From the NCBI GenBank assembly GCA_018267575.1, contig JAFDYF010000068.1:1-64000 (forward strand): a DNA stretch of 64,000 nucleotides, in the 5' to 3' direction. This document shows positions 55,334 to 64,000 of this stretch, piece by piece. The stretch's first letter is position 1. Every line of letters begins with the position of its first letter. A program made the translations under genes and the position numbers. This DNA is from Bacteroidota bacterium (GTDB lineage Bacteria > Bacteroidota > Bacteroidia > Chitinophagales > Chitinophagaceae). The notes beneath the pieces were generated by a model. That model saw nothing but the letters and a program-made list of their open reading frames with translations, was not told the DNA's origin and did not search any database.

Positions 55334-55897
55334 TTAAACCGACATGATTTCCTTTTCCTTGGACGCAAGGTGTTTTTCTATCATCGCGATATACTTGTCT
55401 GTCATATCCTGCATGTTCTTTTCGGCATCTTTTGCTTCATCCTCACTTAGCCCATCCTTTTGCAGCTTTTTGATTTCTTCAATCGCATCCCGGCGGATAC
55501 TCCTGATAGCGACCCTGGAATGCTCTCCTTCCCCATTGGCCCTTTTTACAAATTCCTTTCTTCTTTCCTCTGTTAAGGGCGGCATAAAAAGACGGATGAT
55601 ATTACCATCGTTCTGCGGGGTAACCCCCAGATTGGCGTTGATAATGGCCCGTTCGATTGGCTGCAACATGTTTTTTTCCCAAGGCTGGATGGTCAATGTG
55701 CGGGCATCGAGAGCAGACACGTTGGCTACTTGATTGATGGCTGTATTAGATCCGTAATAATCAACCACCAAACCATCCAACATCTGGGGACTCGCTTTCC
55801 CTGCTCTTATTTTGATCAGCTCCGTTTCTAAATGGCTAATGCCTTTTTTCATGGATTCCTGAGCTTCTTCCAGAATAAACGCTAATTCTTCTGACAT
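55334..55897 (-). CDS. frr: Ribosome recycling factor
   Basis: Frr splits post-termination ribosomes together with EF-G. The 187-residue protein shows the three-helix bundle and beta-domain pattern: ELIKIRAGKASPQMLDGLVVDYYG, LTIQPWEKNMLQPIERAI, NDGNIIRLFMPPLTEERRKE and VAIRSIRRDA. pyrH, its usual neighbour, is not adjacent; the WecA-type gene lies upstream and PPK2 downstream on the same strand. Confidence 0.97.
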   Translation of the reverse strand: MSEELAFILEEAQESMKKGISHLETELIKIRAGKASPQMLDGLVVDYYGSNTAINQVANVSALDARTLTIQPWEKNMLQPIERAIINANLGVTPQNDGNIIRLFMPPLTEERRKEFVKRANGEGEHSRVAIRSIRRDAIEEIKKLQKDGLSEDEAKDAEKNMQDMTDKYIAMIEKHLASKEKEIMSV

Positions 55898-55989
55898 AAG
55901 TTATTGAGTTAAGAAAGATGCAAACCTACATTAAAAGATAAATTGAGCAAAAGCATAAAACCTAAAATGAGCAGTTTTATGTAAAAGAA

Positions 55990-57132
55990 TCAATTTTTTT
56001 GCTCCAGCACCGAATCCTGTATAAAGGTAACAATATTGGAAGGCTTGATTTCAACCTTTTCGCGATTGAAGGAAGGAGATTTGGCCACGACCAATTTTGG
56101 TTTGGACCTAATTGAATACAAAATGGCGATAAAACCAAAGAAAAAGGCAATGACTGACAAAATAAGAAAAGTGCACCCGAGGGATCTGCCCAGATATACA
56201 AGCACTACCACAGCCAGATTAATGCTTACCAATAAAATAGTAATCATCCGGTGTGAAAGACCTTTGTCCAATAGCAAATGATGGATATGGTTCCTATCTG
56301 GGCTAAAGGGAGAGCGTCTATAGAAAATACGAATGGCAAAAACCCTCAAAGTGTCCAACAATGGCATCATAAGCAAAGCAAAACCAATTGCCGGTGATGA
56401 ACTGATTGGGTATTTTACATTGGGTGTATTGGCTACGTTAATGAATTTAATGACCAGTATGGCATTGATAAGACCAATAAGCAAGGACCCGGTGTCCCCC
56501 ATGAATATTTTAGCAGGTTGAAAATTGAAAATCAGGAAGGCCATCAAGCTGCCCGCCATCGAAAATGCCAAAATAGAATAAGGTACCAAATTCACGTTCA
56601 GGAAATAAAAACCAAGAATGCTCAAGGACAACATGCTCAATGAGCCCGCCAGCCCATCAATCCCATCGATCAAGTTGAATGAATTGATAATCACAATTAC
56701 AGCGAAATAGGTAAGCAGCAAGCTGAACATTTCTGGCAACTGGGTAATACCCAAGAAGCCATGCATGCTCTTAATTTGAACACCACCATAATAAATGATG
56801 ATAAAAGCTGCCAATACCTGACCGATAAATTTTTTAATGGCGGATATAATGAGAATATCATCTTTTAACCCAAGAAAAAAGATAATCAGCGAGGCGGCAA
56901 TAAAATATTGAAACTCTGGAGCCTGATCAAAATGAACGGTGAGCAAACAGCCAAATACAAAACCTGCAAAAATACCAATGCCTCCCAATGGCGTAATCAG
57001 GGAGTGGTGCAATTTGCGCTCCCCATCGGGTAGGTCATAAAGCTTTTTCATCTCGGCCACATTGATGATCACAGGAATAGCCAAAAAGGTAATGGTAAAA
57101 GCGATAACTATTGATAATAAAACATCAAACAT
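55990..57132 (-). CDS. WecA/MraY-family undecaprenyl-phosphate glycosyl-1-phosphate transferase
   Basis: The 380-residue protein has about ten membrane helices. It carries the family's cytoplasmic motifs: DLPDGERKLHHSLITPLGGI near the N terminus, the DDILI pair, NLIDGIDGLAG, AKIFMGDTGSLLIG and DRNHIHHLLLDKGLSHR. It transfers a GlcNAc-type sugar-1-phosphate to undecaprenyl phosphate, starting an O-antigen or exopolysaccharide. Resemblance is to WecA/TagO rather than MraY. It precedes frr on the same strand with a 92-base gap. Confidence 0.92.
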   Translation of the reverse strand: MFDVLLSIVIAFTITFLAIPVIINVAEMKKLYDLPDGERKLHHSLITPLGGIGIFAGFVFGCLLTVHFDQAPEFQYFIAASLIIFFLGLKDDILIISAIKKFIGQVLAAFIIIYYGGVQIKSMHGFLGITQLPEMFSLLLTYFAVIVIINSFNLIDGIDGLAGSLSMLSLSILGFYFLNVNLVPYSILAFSMAGSLMAFLIFNFQPAKIFMGDTGSLLIGLINAILVIKFINVANTPNVKYPISSSPAIGFALLMMPLLDTLRVFAIRIFYRRSPFSPDRNHIHHLLLDKGLSHRMITILLVSINLAVVVLVYLGRSLGCTFLILSVIAFFFGFIAILYSIRSKPKLVVAKSPSFNREKVEIKPSNIVTFIQDSVLEQKN

Positions 57133-57366
57133 CTAAGTAGTTTTGATTGGTACCAAATAATGAACAGCACTTAATCAATACCTATGCTTATTTAAAATTA
57201 TATGCAAGGTAAAGCTATATTTCAATGAGAGCAAAATTTTAGAGCTTGTTCGGCCTAATTGCCTGAAACTGGGTAAAACCTTTATGACAAAAGTTAAACC
57301 ACCAATAACAATAGGAAAAAAATTCTTTAGTTTTGTCTCTCTTTTTAAAACTTATATAAAACGTTT

Positions 57367-58203
57367 ATGCCAGAATTAAAATCGATTGCCTCGCAAATCA
57401 GAAGAGATATATTAAGGATGGTGAATGGTGCTTCCAGCGGGCATCCTGGCGGGTCATTGGGCTGTACTGAATTTCTCACAGGTCTCTATTTCAGCATTCT
57501 GGATCATAACCCAAAGTTTAACATGGATGCCACCAATGAAGATGTTTTTGTTTTATCTAACGGTCATATCTCCCCCGTTTTTTATGCTACACTTGCACGT
57601 TCTGGCTATTTCGACATCAAAGAACTGGCAACTTTCCGCAAACTCAATTCCCGCCTTCAAGGTCATCCCACCACACATGAACATTTGCCGGGTGTTCGTA
57701 TCGCCAGCGGGTCCTTGGGCCAAGGCTTGAGCGTAGCCATTGGCGCCGCACTCACTAAAAAACTCAATAAAGAAAAAAATATTGTCTTTTCATTACATGG
57801 CGATGGAGAATTGGAAGAAGGCCAAATATGGGAAGCAGTCCTTTTCGCCGCACACCACAAAGTGGACAATCTGATTTCTACCATCGATTGGAATGGACAG
57901 CAGATTGACGGCACTACCCAAGTTGTAGGCGGACTAGGAAATATCGGTGAAAAATTTGAAGCATTTGGCTGGTCTATCGTTGAGATTAAGGACGGCAATG
58001 ATATGGATCAGGTAATTGCTGGACTTAATAGTGCTAAAGCATTGGTTGGCAATGGAAAACCCATTGCCGTGATGATGCACACCGTTATGGGCAAGGGGGT
58101 CGATTTTATGGAAAACGACCATAACTGGCATGGCGTTGCCCCAAATGATGAACAGCTTAAAAAAGCTTTGGCTCAACTGCCTGAAACATTGGGTGATTAT
58201 TAG
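57367..58203 (+). CDS. Transketolase, N-terminal (TPP-binding) subunit
   Basis: The 278-residue protein is the first half of a split transketolase: SGHPGGSLGC, HISPVFYATLARSG, GSLGQGLSVAIGAAL, and the TPP/Mg motif GDGELEEGQIWE through DNLISTIDWN. The C-terminal pyrimidine-binding subunit, normally the next gene, is absent: the following gene is convergent and unrelated. It moves two-carbon ketol units in the pentose phosphate pathway, given its partner. A candidate promoter TAGTTTTG lies at 57328-57335. Confidence 0.93.
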   Translation: MPELKSIASQIRRDILRMVNGASSGHPGGSLGCTEFLTGLYFSILDHNPKFNMDATNEDVFVLSNGHISPVFYATLARSGYFDIKELATFRKLNSRLQGHPTTHEHLPGVRIASGSLGQGLSVAIGAALTKKLNKEKNIVFSLHGDGELEEGQIWEAVLFAAHHKVDNLISTIDWNGQQIDGTTQVVGGLGNIGEKFEAFGWSIVEIKDGNDMDQVIAGLNSAKALVGNGKPIAVMMHTVMGKGVDFMENDHNWHGVAPNDEQLKKALAQLPETLGDY

Positions 58204-58220
58204 AATTTTTAACGGGAATT

Positions 58221-58251
58221 CATAACCGGAGCTTGACCAACACCGGTTATG
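58221..58251. terminator. Convergent terminator hairpin
   Basis: CATAACCGG and CCGGTTATG pair perfectly over 9 bp between the transketolase gene and the convergent permease gene. T-rich sequence follows on the plus side (GCTTTTTAATTC). Confidence 0.7.
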
Positions 58252-58252
58252 A

Positions 58253-59476
58253 TCAGCTTTTTAATTCAATTTGCCGCAAAGCTGCTTTTCGCGATGGGAA
58301 CCATGATGCGATAAAAGCAACAACCAATATGGTGGTGAAAACGAGCAAAAAATCGGTCGGGACCAATTTCACCGGATAATAGTCAATCAGGAAAGACCCG
58401 CCTTGCAAGGGTACCAATTTATAGGTTACCTGCAGCCAACTGATGAAAATTGCCAACAGAATGCCGCTAATACCACCAATAATCCCCAACAAAAAACCTT
58501 CGTTCAAAAAAATCCTTTGGATATAATTATTATTGGCACCCAACGCTTTTAGTACATCTATGTCTTTTTGCTTTTCCAGCACCAACATGGTTAGTGCACC
58601 AACAATATTAAATGCGGCTACAATCAGTATCATAGTAAGTACTCCATAGATCACCCATTTTTCAGTGCGCATGACCCCAAACAAGCTTTTGTTCTGTTCA
58701 TATCTGGTTTCGATTTTATAGCCTGTTCCAAATATTTTTTGTATTGCCGCTTTTGCCAAATCAGCTTCTTTTTCGTTTCGAATGGCGATTTCCACAGCAC
58801 TATATTCATCGGCCCCCAAGCCCAACATGCGCTTCATAAAATCAATATTGGTAAAGCCATAGCTATTATCAAAATCACTTTGGATCAAAAAAGCACCGGA
58901 GGTAGAAATATTTTCAGTACTCAGTGCCGACTGGGGATCCGCCATACTTAGCTGGTCTGTCTTTTTAAATAGATAAACCGAAAGAGGAAGTATATCCCGA
59001 TCGGCTGCAACCCCCAGTGCATTTTCGATACCCACGCCCAATACAACAGATGGATGATCAGCAGTACCAATCACAAATTTTCCAGTCACTACTTTCTGTT
59101 TGATGCCAACCACTTGTGTATAGTTAGTATCAACCCCTTTCAGGTTCACGATTGACAGGGCATCCCCATTTTGCAATAATGCTTTGTCCTCAACAATCAA
59201 TGAATAAGAACGTATAGGGGGAAGTGTGGATAATTGTTTTAGCTGGTCTTGAGTAAGCGTAATCGTCTTACCTCTTTGCGGGGAAATTTTTAGATCGGTA
59301 TAAAAGGAAGAGTAAAGCGATTTTACCAAATCTTCAAAACCATTAAACACACTCAGCACCAATACGAGGGAGGCCGTGCCAATCACAATGGCAAGCACAC
59401 TTACCCAAGCAATGATATTGATTGCATTGGTAGATTTTTTTGCCTTGAAATAACGCCAAGCGAAGAGAAAGTTCAT
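58253..59476 (-). CDS. FtsX/LolC/LolE-type ABC permease
   Basis: The 407-residue protein has an N-terminal helix in NIIAWVSVLAIVIGTASLVL and a large periplasmic domain of ~220 residues. Three C-terminal helices around VLTMILIVAAFNIVGALTML, GILLAIF and FTTILVVAFIASWFPSRKAA complete it. This is the MacB/LolC/E fold; with the LolD ATPase it releases lipoproteins for outer-membrane sorting. The ATPase is not adjacent. rbfA lies 61 bases upstream on the same strand. Confidence 0.9.
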   Translation of the reverse strand: MNFLFAWRYFKAKKSTNAINIIAWVSVLAIVIGTASLVLVLSVFNGFEDLVKSLYSSFYTDLKISPQRGKTITLTQDQLKQLSTLPPIRSYSLIVEDKALLQNGDALSIVNLKGVDTNYTQVVGIKQKVVTGKFVIGTADHPSVVLGVGIENALGVAADRDILPLSVYLFKKTDQLSMADPQSALSTENISTSGAFLIQSDFDNSYGFTNIDFMKRMLGLGADEYSAVEIAIRNEKEADLAKAAIQKIFGTGYKIETRYEQNKSLFGVMRTEKWVIYGVLTMILIVAAFNIVGALTMLVLEKQKDIDVLKALGANNNYIQRIFLNEGFLLGIIGGISGILLAIFISWLQVTYKLVPLQGGSFLIDYYPVKLVPTDFLLVFTTILVVAFIASWFPSRKAALRQIELKS

Positions 59477-59537
59477 GTTTCTGTGTTCGTCGTTGAAAGA
59501 TGGCAGTTTAAGTTATTGTCATTGGATTCAGTGGCAA

Positions 59538-59897
59538 CTATCCCTCATCACCCTTAATTTTTTTGAACAGTTCTTCCATCTTGTCCACATAAGCTAAGGT
59601 ATCGTCATTAAAATAACTGAGTTGGGGCATACTGCGGAGCTGGTTCTTTACACGGCTTACCAATTCTTTTTTTATTTCCCAACTGCGTTCTTCTATTTTT
59701 TTCATTACAGCCGCCGTGTCCTTTACATTGAAAACACTGATATATACCCTAGCCTCAAAAAGGTCGGGGGTAATCTTAACGGACGAAATGGAAACCATCC
59801 CCCCATCCATCATATTCAGGCCCAGGCGCTGAAAAATAGCGCTCAATTCTTCATGTAATAGCCCGGCTACTTGCTTTTGTCTTTTTCCTTCTTCCAT
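59538..59897 (-). CDS. rbfA: Ribosome-binding factor A
   Basis: RbfA binds the 30S subunit during 16S rRNA maturation. The 119-residue protein has the KH-type fold: KQVAGLLHEELSAIFQ, VSISSVKITPDLFEARVYIS, and LRSMPQLSYFNDDTLAYVDK near the C terminus. A 24-bp perfect palindrome begins 12 bases upstream of the start codon. It is followed by the LolC/E-type permease gene, an arrangement I have seen in other Bacteroidota. Confidence 0.94.
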   Translation of the reverse strand: MEEGKRQKQVAGLLHEELSAIFQRLGLNMMDGGMVSISSVKITPDLFEARVYISVFNVKDTAAVMKKIEERSWEIKKELVSRVKNQLRSMPQLSYFNDDTLAYVDKMEELFKKIKGDEG

Positions 59898-59908
59898 GTC
59901 ATTACAGT

Positions 59909-59932
59909 ATAATCTGTAAATTTACAGATTAT
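59909..59932. promoter_or_regulatory. Perfect 24-bp palindrome between rbfA and an ABC exporter gene
   Basis: The sequence centred on TGTAAATTTACA is identical to its reverse complement over all 24 bases. It begins 12 bases from the rbfA start codon and ends 77 bases before the exporter ATG. TAAATTTA inside it is one base from the -7 consensus on both strands. An operator or dual promoter is likely. Confidence 0.55.
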
Positions 59933-60008
59933 TTGATTGCCATTGTGTCTGCATCATCATTTGAGAATGGTTTTTGCTTTACCGCCACTCAATTATCTAT
60001 AATTAAAC

Positions 60009-61829
60009 ATGAAGAAATTTTCGAGGATCCTGAAATATGTTTCCCAGCCAAAATACCGGGGTAAACTATTCCTATACCTGCTTTTTACAATTTTGTCTGT
60101 ATTATTTGGACTGATCGCTTTGGGCATGCTCAGCCCTTTTATGGGTCTGCTATTTAAAGGTTCGCAAGCGGGAGCCGGTCAGGCTCCTGTTAGTGGAAAT
60201 GCTGTTGGTGCTATCAAAGATTTTATCAATGATATTATTATAGCACATGGCAAATCAGTTGGCTTGATTGTGATCTGTGTTTTTATTGTGGTTACCACCA
60301 TTATCAAAAACCTATTCCTCTATCTCTCTTATTATATTTCCTCGCCCATCCGCACAGCCACCATTACCAACTTACGCAGTGAACTGTATGAGAAAATCCT
60401 TTCATTGCCCATCGGCTATTTTACGGAGCGCCGTAAGGGCGACCTGATTTCGCGGATGACAAACGATATCTACGAAATCGAATCCTCTGTTGTGGCCACA
60501 TTGGAAGGATTGATCAAAAACCCGCTAACGGTGATTGGCTATCTAATCTATATGGTTTATCTAAGCCCAAAGCTTTCATTGTTTCTGCTCATCTTGTTGC
60601 CCATCACCGCCATTATTATTGGCAGAATCAGCAAGTCCTTAAAAAAACAATCCCAGGATGCATCTGTGAAACTGGGCGAGAGCCTGTCAGTGTTGGATGA
60701 AACGGTTTCGGGTATCCGTGTGATAAAAGGATTTAACGCCGAAGGAATATTAAGGGAAAAATTTGTGGGCATCAATAACCTGCTTTTTTATATCCGAAAT
60801 AAAATGAATGCCCGCCGCGATTTGGCCTCTCCATTAACTGAAGTGTTGGGCGTAATGGTGCTTAGCATTATACTTTATATTGGAGGCAGCTTGGTGCTGA
60901 CCAATTCCGTTGGTGCAATGCCCCCAGATGACCTTATGACTTATATTGCTGTGTTTGGTATGATGATCAATCCCGCCAAGGATCTTTCCACAGCGGTTTC
61001 GAACATGCAGCGCGGCGCCGCCGCCATGGAACGGGTAGAAGAACTATTGAAAGCACCTGTTTCAATCAGTGAAAACCAAAATGGAAAAACCTTCGATTCC
61101 TTTAAGGATAAAATTGAATTCCGAAATTTGGGATTTGCCTATGAAGATGCTGCCATTCTGGAGGATATCAATCTGAAAATCGAAAAGGGAAAAACAGTTG
61201 CATTGGTAGGTTCTTCTGGTGCGGGTAAATCTACATTGGCAGACTTGGTGCCCCGTTTTCATGATGCGTCAAAAGGGGAGTTGTTGATTGATGGCACGAA
61301 TATCAAAGAATACGCATTGAAGTCGGTGCGGGCACAAATGAGTATTGTTACACAAGAACCTATTTTATTTAATGATACGATTGCCGCCAATATTGCCTTG
61401 GGGAAACCAGATGCAACAGAGGAGGAAATCATCCATGCAGCCAAAATAGCCAATGCCCATAATTTTATCATCACCAAGGAAGAAGGTTATCAAACCAATA
61501 TCGGCGACCGCGGCTCAAAGCTTAGTGGCGGCGAGAGACAGCGACTGACTATTGCAAGAGCTGTTTTGAAAAACCCACCCATATTAATTTTGGATGAAGC
61601 CACTTCTTCCCTTGACACAGAAAGCGAGCGGCTCGTGCAGGATGCCATTAATAAGATGATGGAAAACCGCACCAGCATCGTGATCGCACACCGACTTAGT
61701 ACCGTGCGCCATGCAGACGAGATTGTGGTACTTCAGAAAGGAAGGATCGTGGAACGCGGAAACCATGAACAACTCATAGCCCTTGATGGGTTTTATAAGC
61801 GATTGGTGGATATGCAGGAAGTGAAATAG
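60009..61829 (+). CDS. MsbA-like ABC exporter
   Basis: The 606-residue half-transporter has six membrane helices. Walker A is GSSGAGKST, signature LSGGERQRLTIARA, Walker B ILILDEATSSLDTESE and the H-loop VIAHRLSTV. RRKGDLISRMTNDIYEIESS before helix 3 and the overall layout resemble MsbA, the lipid A flippase, more than drug exporters. It would act as a homodimer. It is divergent from rbfA across the palindrome. Confidence 0.9.
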   Translation: MKKFSRILKYVSQPKYRGKLFLYLLFTILSVLFGLIALGMLSPFMGLLFKGSQAGAGQAPVSGNAVGAIKDFINDIIIAHGKSVGLIVICVFIVVTTIIKNLFLYLSYYISSPIRTATITNLRSELYEKILSLPIGYFTERRKGDLISRMTNDIYEIESSVVATLEGLIKNPLTVIGYLIYMVYLSPKLSLFLLILLPITAIIIGRISKSLKKQSQDASVKLGESLSVLDETVSGIRVIKGFNAEGILREKFVGINNLLFYIRNKMNARRDLASPLTEVLGVMVLSIILYIGGSLVLTNSVGAMPPDDLMTYIAVFGMMINPAKDLSTAVSNMQRGAAAMERVEELLKAPVSISENQNGKTFDSFKDKIEFRNLGFAYEDAAILEDINLKIEKGKTVALVGSSGAGKSTLADLVPRFHDASKGELLIDGTNIKEYALKSVRAQMSIVTQEPILFNDTIAANIALGKPDATEEEIIHAAKIANAHNFIITKEEGYQTNIGDRGSKLSGGERQRLTIARAVLKNPPILILDEATSSLDTESERLVQDAINKMMENRTSIVIAHRLSTVRHADEIVVLQKGRIVERGNHEQLIALDGFYKRLVDMQEVK

Positions 61830-61870
61830 GTCATAATCCGGCATTGAACAGCACTTTAAAAAAGCTCGAT

Positions 61871-63091
61871 TCAATTTCCGGATTGCAATAAATAAAATGC
61901 TTTCATGATATCATCATGGGTTTTCAATGCGTAAGCGGGCATGGGAAATTCCTTGGTAAATACATATTGGTCGGCTGCTTTCTCGATACGGATACTTGAT
62001 TCATCAATCCCTCCATCTTTGTCGCTGATTTTTTTCAGATCCAAACCAAAATTTTTTGCAAAAAAGCGATACATCGGTTCACGCTTGCTAATGCCATAAT
62101 CATGATGGTCGTTGGGCAAGTGAACATTTTCAACCCGATTAGATTGACCATATAACCTATATACTTTTTTTAGGTAGGGAAATTCAACCTCGGGTACAGT
62201 TTTGGTCCAATCGCTGCCATCGGAAACCACCAATTGTGGCCGAGGTGCAGCCATTGCGGCAATCTCTGCATTATTGGTTTGCCCACAGGCATGGATGGGA
62301 AGACCGCTTTCGCAAGGACAGCCCCCACTAAAAGTAGCCGATACCATCACAACCGGGCAACTGGCTTTTATTCGGTTATCCAATGCCGTTACAATGAAAG
62401 TTTGTGTGCCGCCACCCGAAGCACCGGTAACGCCTATCCTTTTTGCATCCACATCAGGTAGGCTCAAGAGAAAGTCAATGGCACGGATGCTGTTCCAAGT
62501 TTGCAAGGACAAGGCAAAACCTGTTTCGTGATATTTAAAATCCCCCGACTGTAGTGTCGATTCCCCATAGGAATACATGTCATAGTCGAACACAATGGCG
62601 CCCATCCTGGCCAGACCGGCACAACGGTATTGCATATCTGGTCTATAACGACCGCGTTCATCCTGCAAAAAATGGTCTTTGTTATTATAGAAATGTCCAT
62701 GGGGGCAAATTATACCTGGATGTTTTCCTTTTGCAAGCGGTTTGTATAAAGAACCGCAAACAAAATAGCCGGGTATACTTTCAAAAGCCACGTTCTCGAC
62801 CGTATATCCATCCATCGTTCTTTTTGAATGGAAAACAGGTTTTAGATCATTTCTCTTTACAGCTAGATTAATGCCCATGGTTTTTAAAAAACATTGCCGC
62901 ACTGAATCTTTTCTTAATTCCCAACTTTTTTGATCCGGATAATGGCTCAGCAGCTTGGCGAGCTTTTTCTGCCCTTCGGAACTATCATATTTAAGGCTGG
63001 GGTTCAAAACACTTTTTTCAATTGAAGGACCCGATCCCTTTTTGAAGAAACCCAAAGCAATCAATAATAAAATGCAGAAGTATTTAAGCAT
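61871..63091 (-). CDS. Secreted alpha/beta-hydrolase (acetylxylan-esterase/abhydrolase_7-like)
   Basis: The 406-residue protein has a signal peptide (MLKYFCILLLIALGFF) and an alpha/beta-hydrolase fold. CPHGHFYNNKDHF is the oxyanion region. GVTGASGGGTQTF holds the nucleophile serine (GxSGG) and LPNDHHDYGISKREPM the catalytic histidine. A long N-terminal segment precedes the fold. It is probably an exported carbohydrate esterase or peptidase; the substrate is inferred only from family context. The MsbA-like gene is convergent with it. Confidence 0.82.
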   Translation of the reverse strand: MLKYFCILLLIALGFFKKGSGPSIEKSVLNPSLKYDSSEGQKKLAKLLSHYPDQKSWELRKDSVRQCFLKTMGINLAVKRNDLKPVFHSKRTMDGYTVENVAFESIPGYFVCGSLYKPLAKGKHPGIICPHGHFYNNKDHFLQDERGRYRPDMQYRCAGLARMGAIVFDYDMYSYGESTLQSGDFKYHETGFALSLQTWNSIRAIDFLLSLPDVDAKRIGVTGASGGGTQTFIVTALDNRIKASCPVVMVSATFSGGCPCESGLPIHACGQTNNAEIAAMAAPRPQLVVSDGSDWTKTVPEVEFPYLKKVYRLYGQSNRVENVHLPNDHHDYGISKREPMYRFFAKNFGLDLKKISDKDGGIDESSIRIEKAADQYVFTKEFPMPAYALKTHDDIMKAFYLLQSGN

Positions 63092-63203
63092 AAAATCAAT
63101 TTTTAAATAGATAGAGCTAGCATATTTGAGCTAGTTTGAAGTGACATTTGTAATGCTAAAGCTTTGACCATTAACAATTGACTATTCACTATATACAATC
63201 CCT

Positions 63204-63653
63204 CTAAAACCTCCTAATCATTACCACGCCTGCGATCAACAAAACCACACCAGCAATTTTGCCAAAGGAAATTTCCCGAATTGCAAAACCCATCCAACCA
63301 AACTGATCGAATAAAATAGAAGCAATCATCTGACCTGCAATTACCAAACTAAAGGTAAGCAGCACACCGAGTCTAGGCATCAGCACAACAATACCGGCCA
63401 CAAAGAATGTTCCTAAAAGACCGCCAATCCATATCCACCAAGGGTTTTTGGCAGGTTGCAATGCCTGCACATTAAACTGCTTGGTAGCCAATAGGTATAA
63501 GAACAAGGCGATTGTACCCACTGCAAATGATATAAAAGCAGCGAACACTGGGCTATCAACAGATTTTGCCAGTCTGGTATTGACTGCACCTTGGGTAGGC
63601 AATATGGCACCCAATGCCAAAGCGGCGATAATGAATATAAAACGGATCTGCAT
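63204..63653 (-). CDS. YdcZ/DUF606-family DMT transporter half
   Basis: The 149-residue protein has about five hydrophobic helices and belongs to the short DUF606 (YdcZ) group of the DMT superfamily, which pack as dimers. GAILPTQGAVNTRLAKSVDS and the NPWWIWIGGLLGTFFVAGIV segment are characteristic. The substrate is unknown; relatives are linked to small-molecule export. A terminator of the downstream-strand neighbour lies just beyond its start. Confidence 0.82.
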   Translation of the reverse strand: MQIRFIFIIAALALGAILPTQGAVNTRLAKSVDSPVFAAFISFAVGTIALFLYLLATKQFNVQALQPAKNPWWIWIGGLLGTFFVAGIVVLMPRLGVLLTFSLVIAGQMIASILFDQFGWMGFAIREISFGKIAGVVLLIAGVVMIRRF

Positions 63654-63675
63654 AAAAAGATTTGGGGATTAAAAC

Positions 63676-63702
63676 AAAAAAGGGATTGCGTTTGCAATCC
63701 CT
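63676..63702 (-). terminator. Terminator of the DksA-like gene
   Basis: On the minus strand AGGGATTGC, a 4-nt loop and GCAATCCCT form a perfect 9-bp stem followed by TTTTTTG. It lies 24 bases after the DksA-like stop. Confidence 0.88.
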
Positions 63703-63726
63703 GTAAAGTTATGAGTTCAAAAAGAA

Positions 63727-64000
63727 TTATTTGTTCATTATCTGTTTAGCCTCGATGCTCAATGTGGCATGTGGAACGGCCCGCAATCTTGCCTTATCAA
63801 TCAACTTGCCGGTTACGCGGCAGATACCATAGGTTTTGTTTTCAATGCGCATCATGGCTTTTTCCAAGTGGTCGATGAAAGTAATCTGTCGGCTAGCCAT
63901 CTGGCTCAACTGCTCCCTTTCCATACTCATGCTGCCATCTTCCATGGTCATATAGCGGGCATCATCATTGTCGCCACCCATTTCGTCTTTGCGGGTGATC
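63727..64000 (-). CDS. TraR/DksA-family regulator (partial, cut at right edge)
   Basis: The frame is open to the right edge, so only the C-terminal part is seen. An internal Met at 63981 is not assumed to be the start. EREQLSQMASRQITFIDHLE is the end of the coiled coil. YGICRVTGKLIDKARLRAVPHATLSIEAK is the globular end, in which only one cysteine of the DksA C4 zinc site remains, as usual in Bacteroidota homologues. It likely binds the RNA polymerase secondary channel. A clear terminator follows. Confidence 0.88.
   Translation of the reverse strand, partial: ITRKDEMGGDNDDARYMTMEDGSMSMEREQLSQMASRQITFIDHLEKAMMRIENKTYGICRVTGKLIDKARLRAVPHATLSIEAKQIMNK

Overview
The window looks like chromosomal DNA from a Bacteroidota bacterium, most likely of the Chitinophagaceae/Sphingobacteriia type. 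Supporting signs are -7 promoter elements of the form TAnnTTTG, few Shine-Dalgarno sequences, families largely confined to the phylum (DUF4476, DUF3078, DUF6807/PmoA-like, a DksA-like protein without its zinc cysteines), a citrate synthase resembling the mitochondrial type, and a fused malic enzyme-phosphotransacetylase. Base composition is moderately AT-rich. Two stretches, about 1-1310 and 10200-10800, are visibly richer in A+T than the rest.

Layout. 1-4 kb: an M48-like secreted peptidase whose frame is broken at two A8 tracts, a secreted amidohydrolase overlapping its end, and a lipoprotein. 4-7.5 kb (minus): an E1-like adenylyltransferase, truA and a DUF4476 protein. 7.6-10.1 kb: a secreted M1 aminopeptidase. 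10.8-12.8 kb (minus): lemA with two TPM-domain genes. 13-19.2 kb: an MDR oxidoreductase, a BlaI/BlaR1-type pair with an operator lying on its promoter, and a divergent pair (DUF6807 / Gfo-Idh-MocA) probably for sugar use. 19.5-24.4 kb (minus, apart from the plus-strand tRNA-Glu): pgk, a methyltransferase, gapA, tRNA-Glu and citrate synthase. 24.7-33 kb: an LptF/LptG permease, a TIGR01777 epimerase, trmD, a GT-C membrane protein, a ComM-like ATPase and an ABC exporter. 33-41.5 kb (minus): MlaF/MlaE-type lipid transport, malic enzyme, an M20 amidohydrolase, a GT-C-like membrane protein, a SPOR protein and deoC. 41.6-46.8 kb: two amidohydrolase-fold proteins and a lipoprotein. 46.8-49.5 kb (minus): a glutamine-synthetase-like ligase with an amino-acid/ethanolamine permease. 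49.7-51.9 kb: an L,D-transpeptidase-like protein and a Trm112-methyltransferase fusion. 52-64 kb: scpA, DUF3078, mscL, PPK2, frr, a WecA-type transferase, the N-terminal half of a split transketolase, a LolC/E-type permease, rbfA, an MsbA-like exporter, an esterase, a YdcZ transporter and a DksA-like gene cut by the right edge.

Most of this is core metabolism and envelope biology. Glycolysis (pgk, gapA), the TCA entry enzyme and the malic enzyme lie within 20 kb. Envelope functions recur: LptF/G, MlaEF, LolC/E, two ABC exporters, WecA, two GT-C proteins and an L,D-transpeptidase. No prophage, insertion sequence, CRISPR array or conventional defence island was seen.

The least explained signal is in intergenic DNA. 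At 14.1, 16.3 and 19.3 kb there are three copies of a composite element built from four kinds of degenerate short-word blocks in a fixed order around a conserved core of about 54 bp; two copies are direct and one is inverted. Simpler word-repeat stretches occur at about 5.9, 10.1, 10.8 and 12.9 kb. Other points for a second look are the double A8 frame break, the amidohydrolase domains lacking their HxH metal ligands, the BlaI-type operator on the -7 element, and a perfect 24-bp palindrome between rbfA and an exporter gene.
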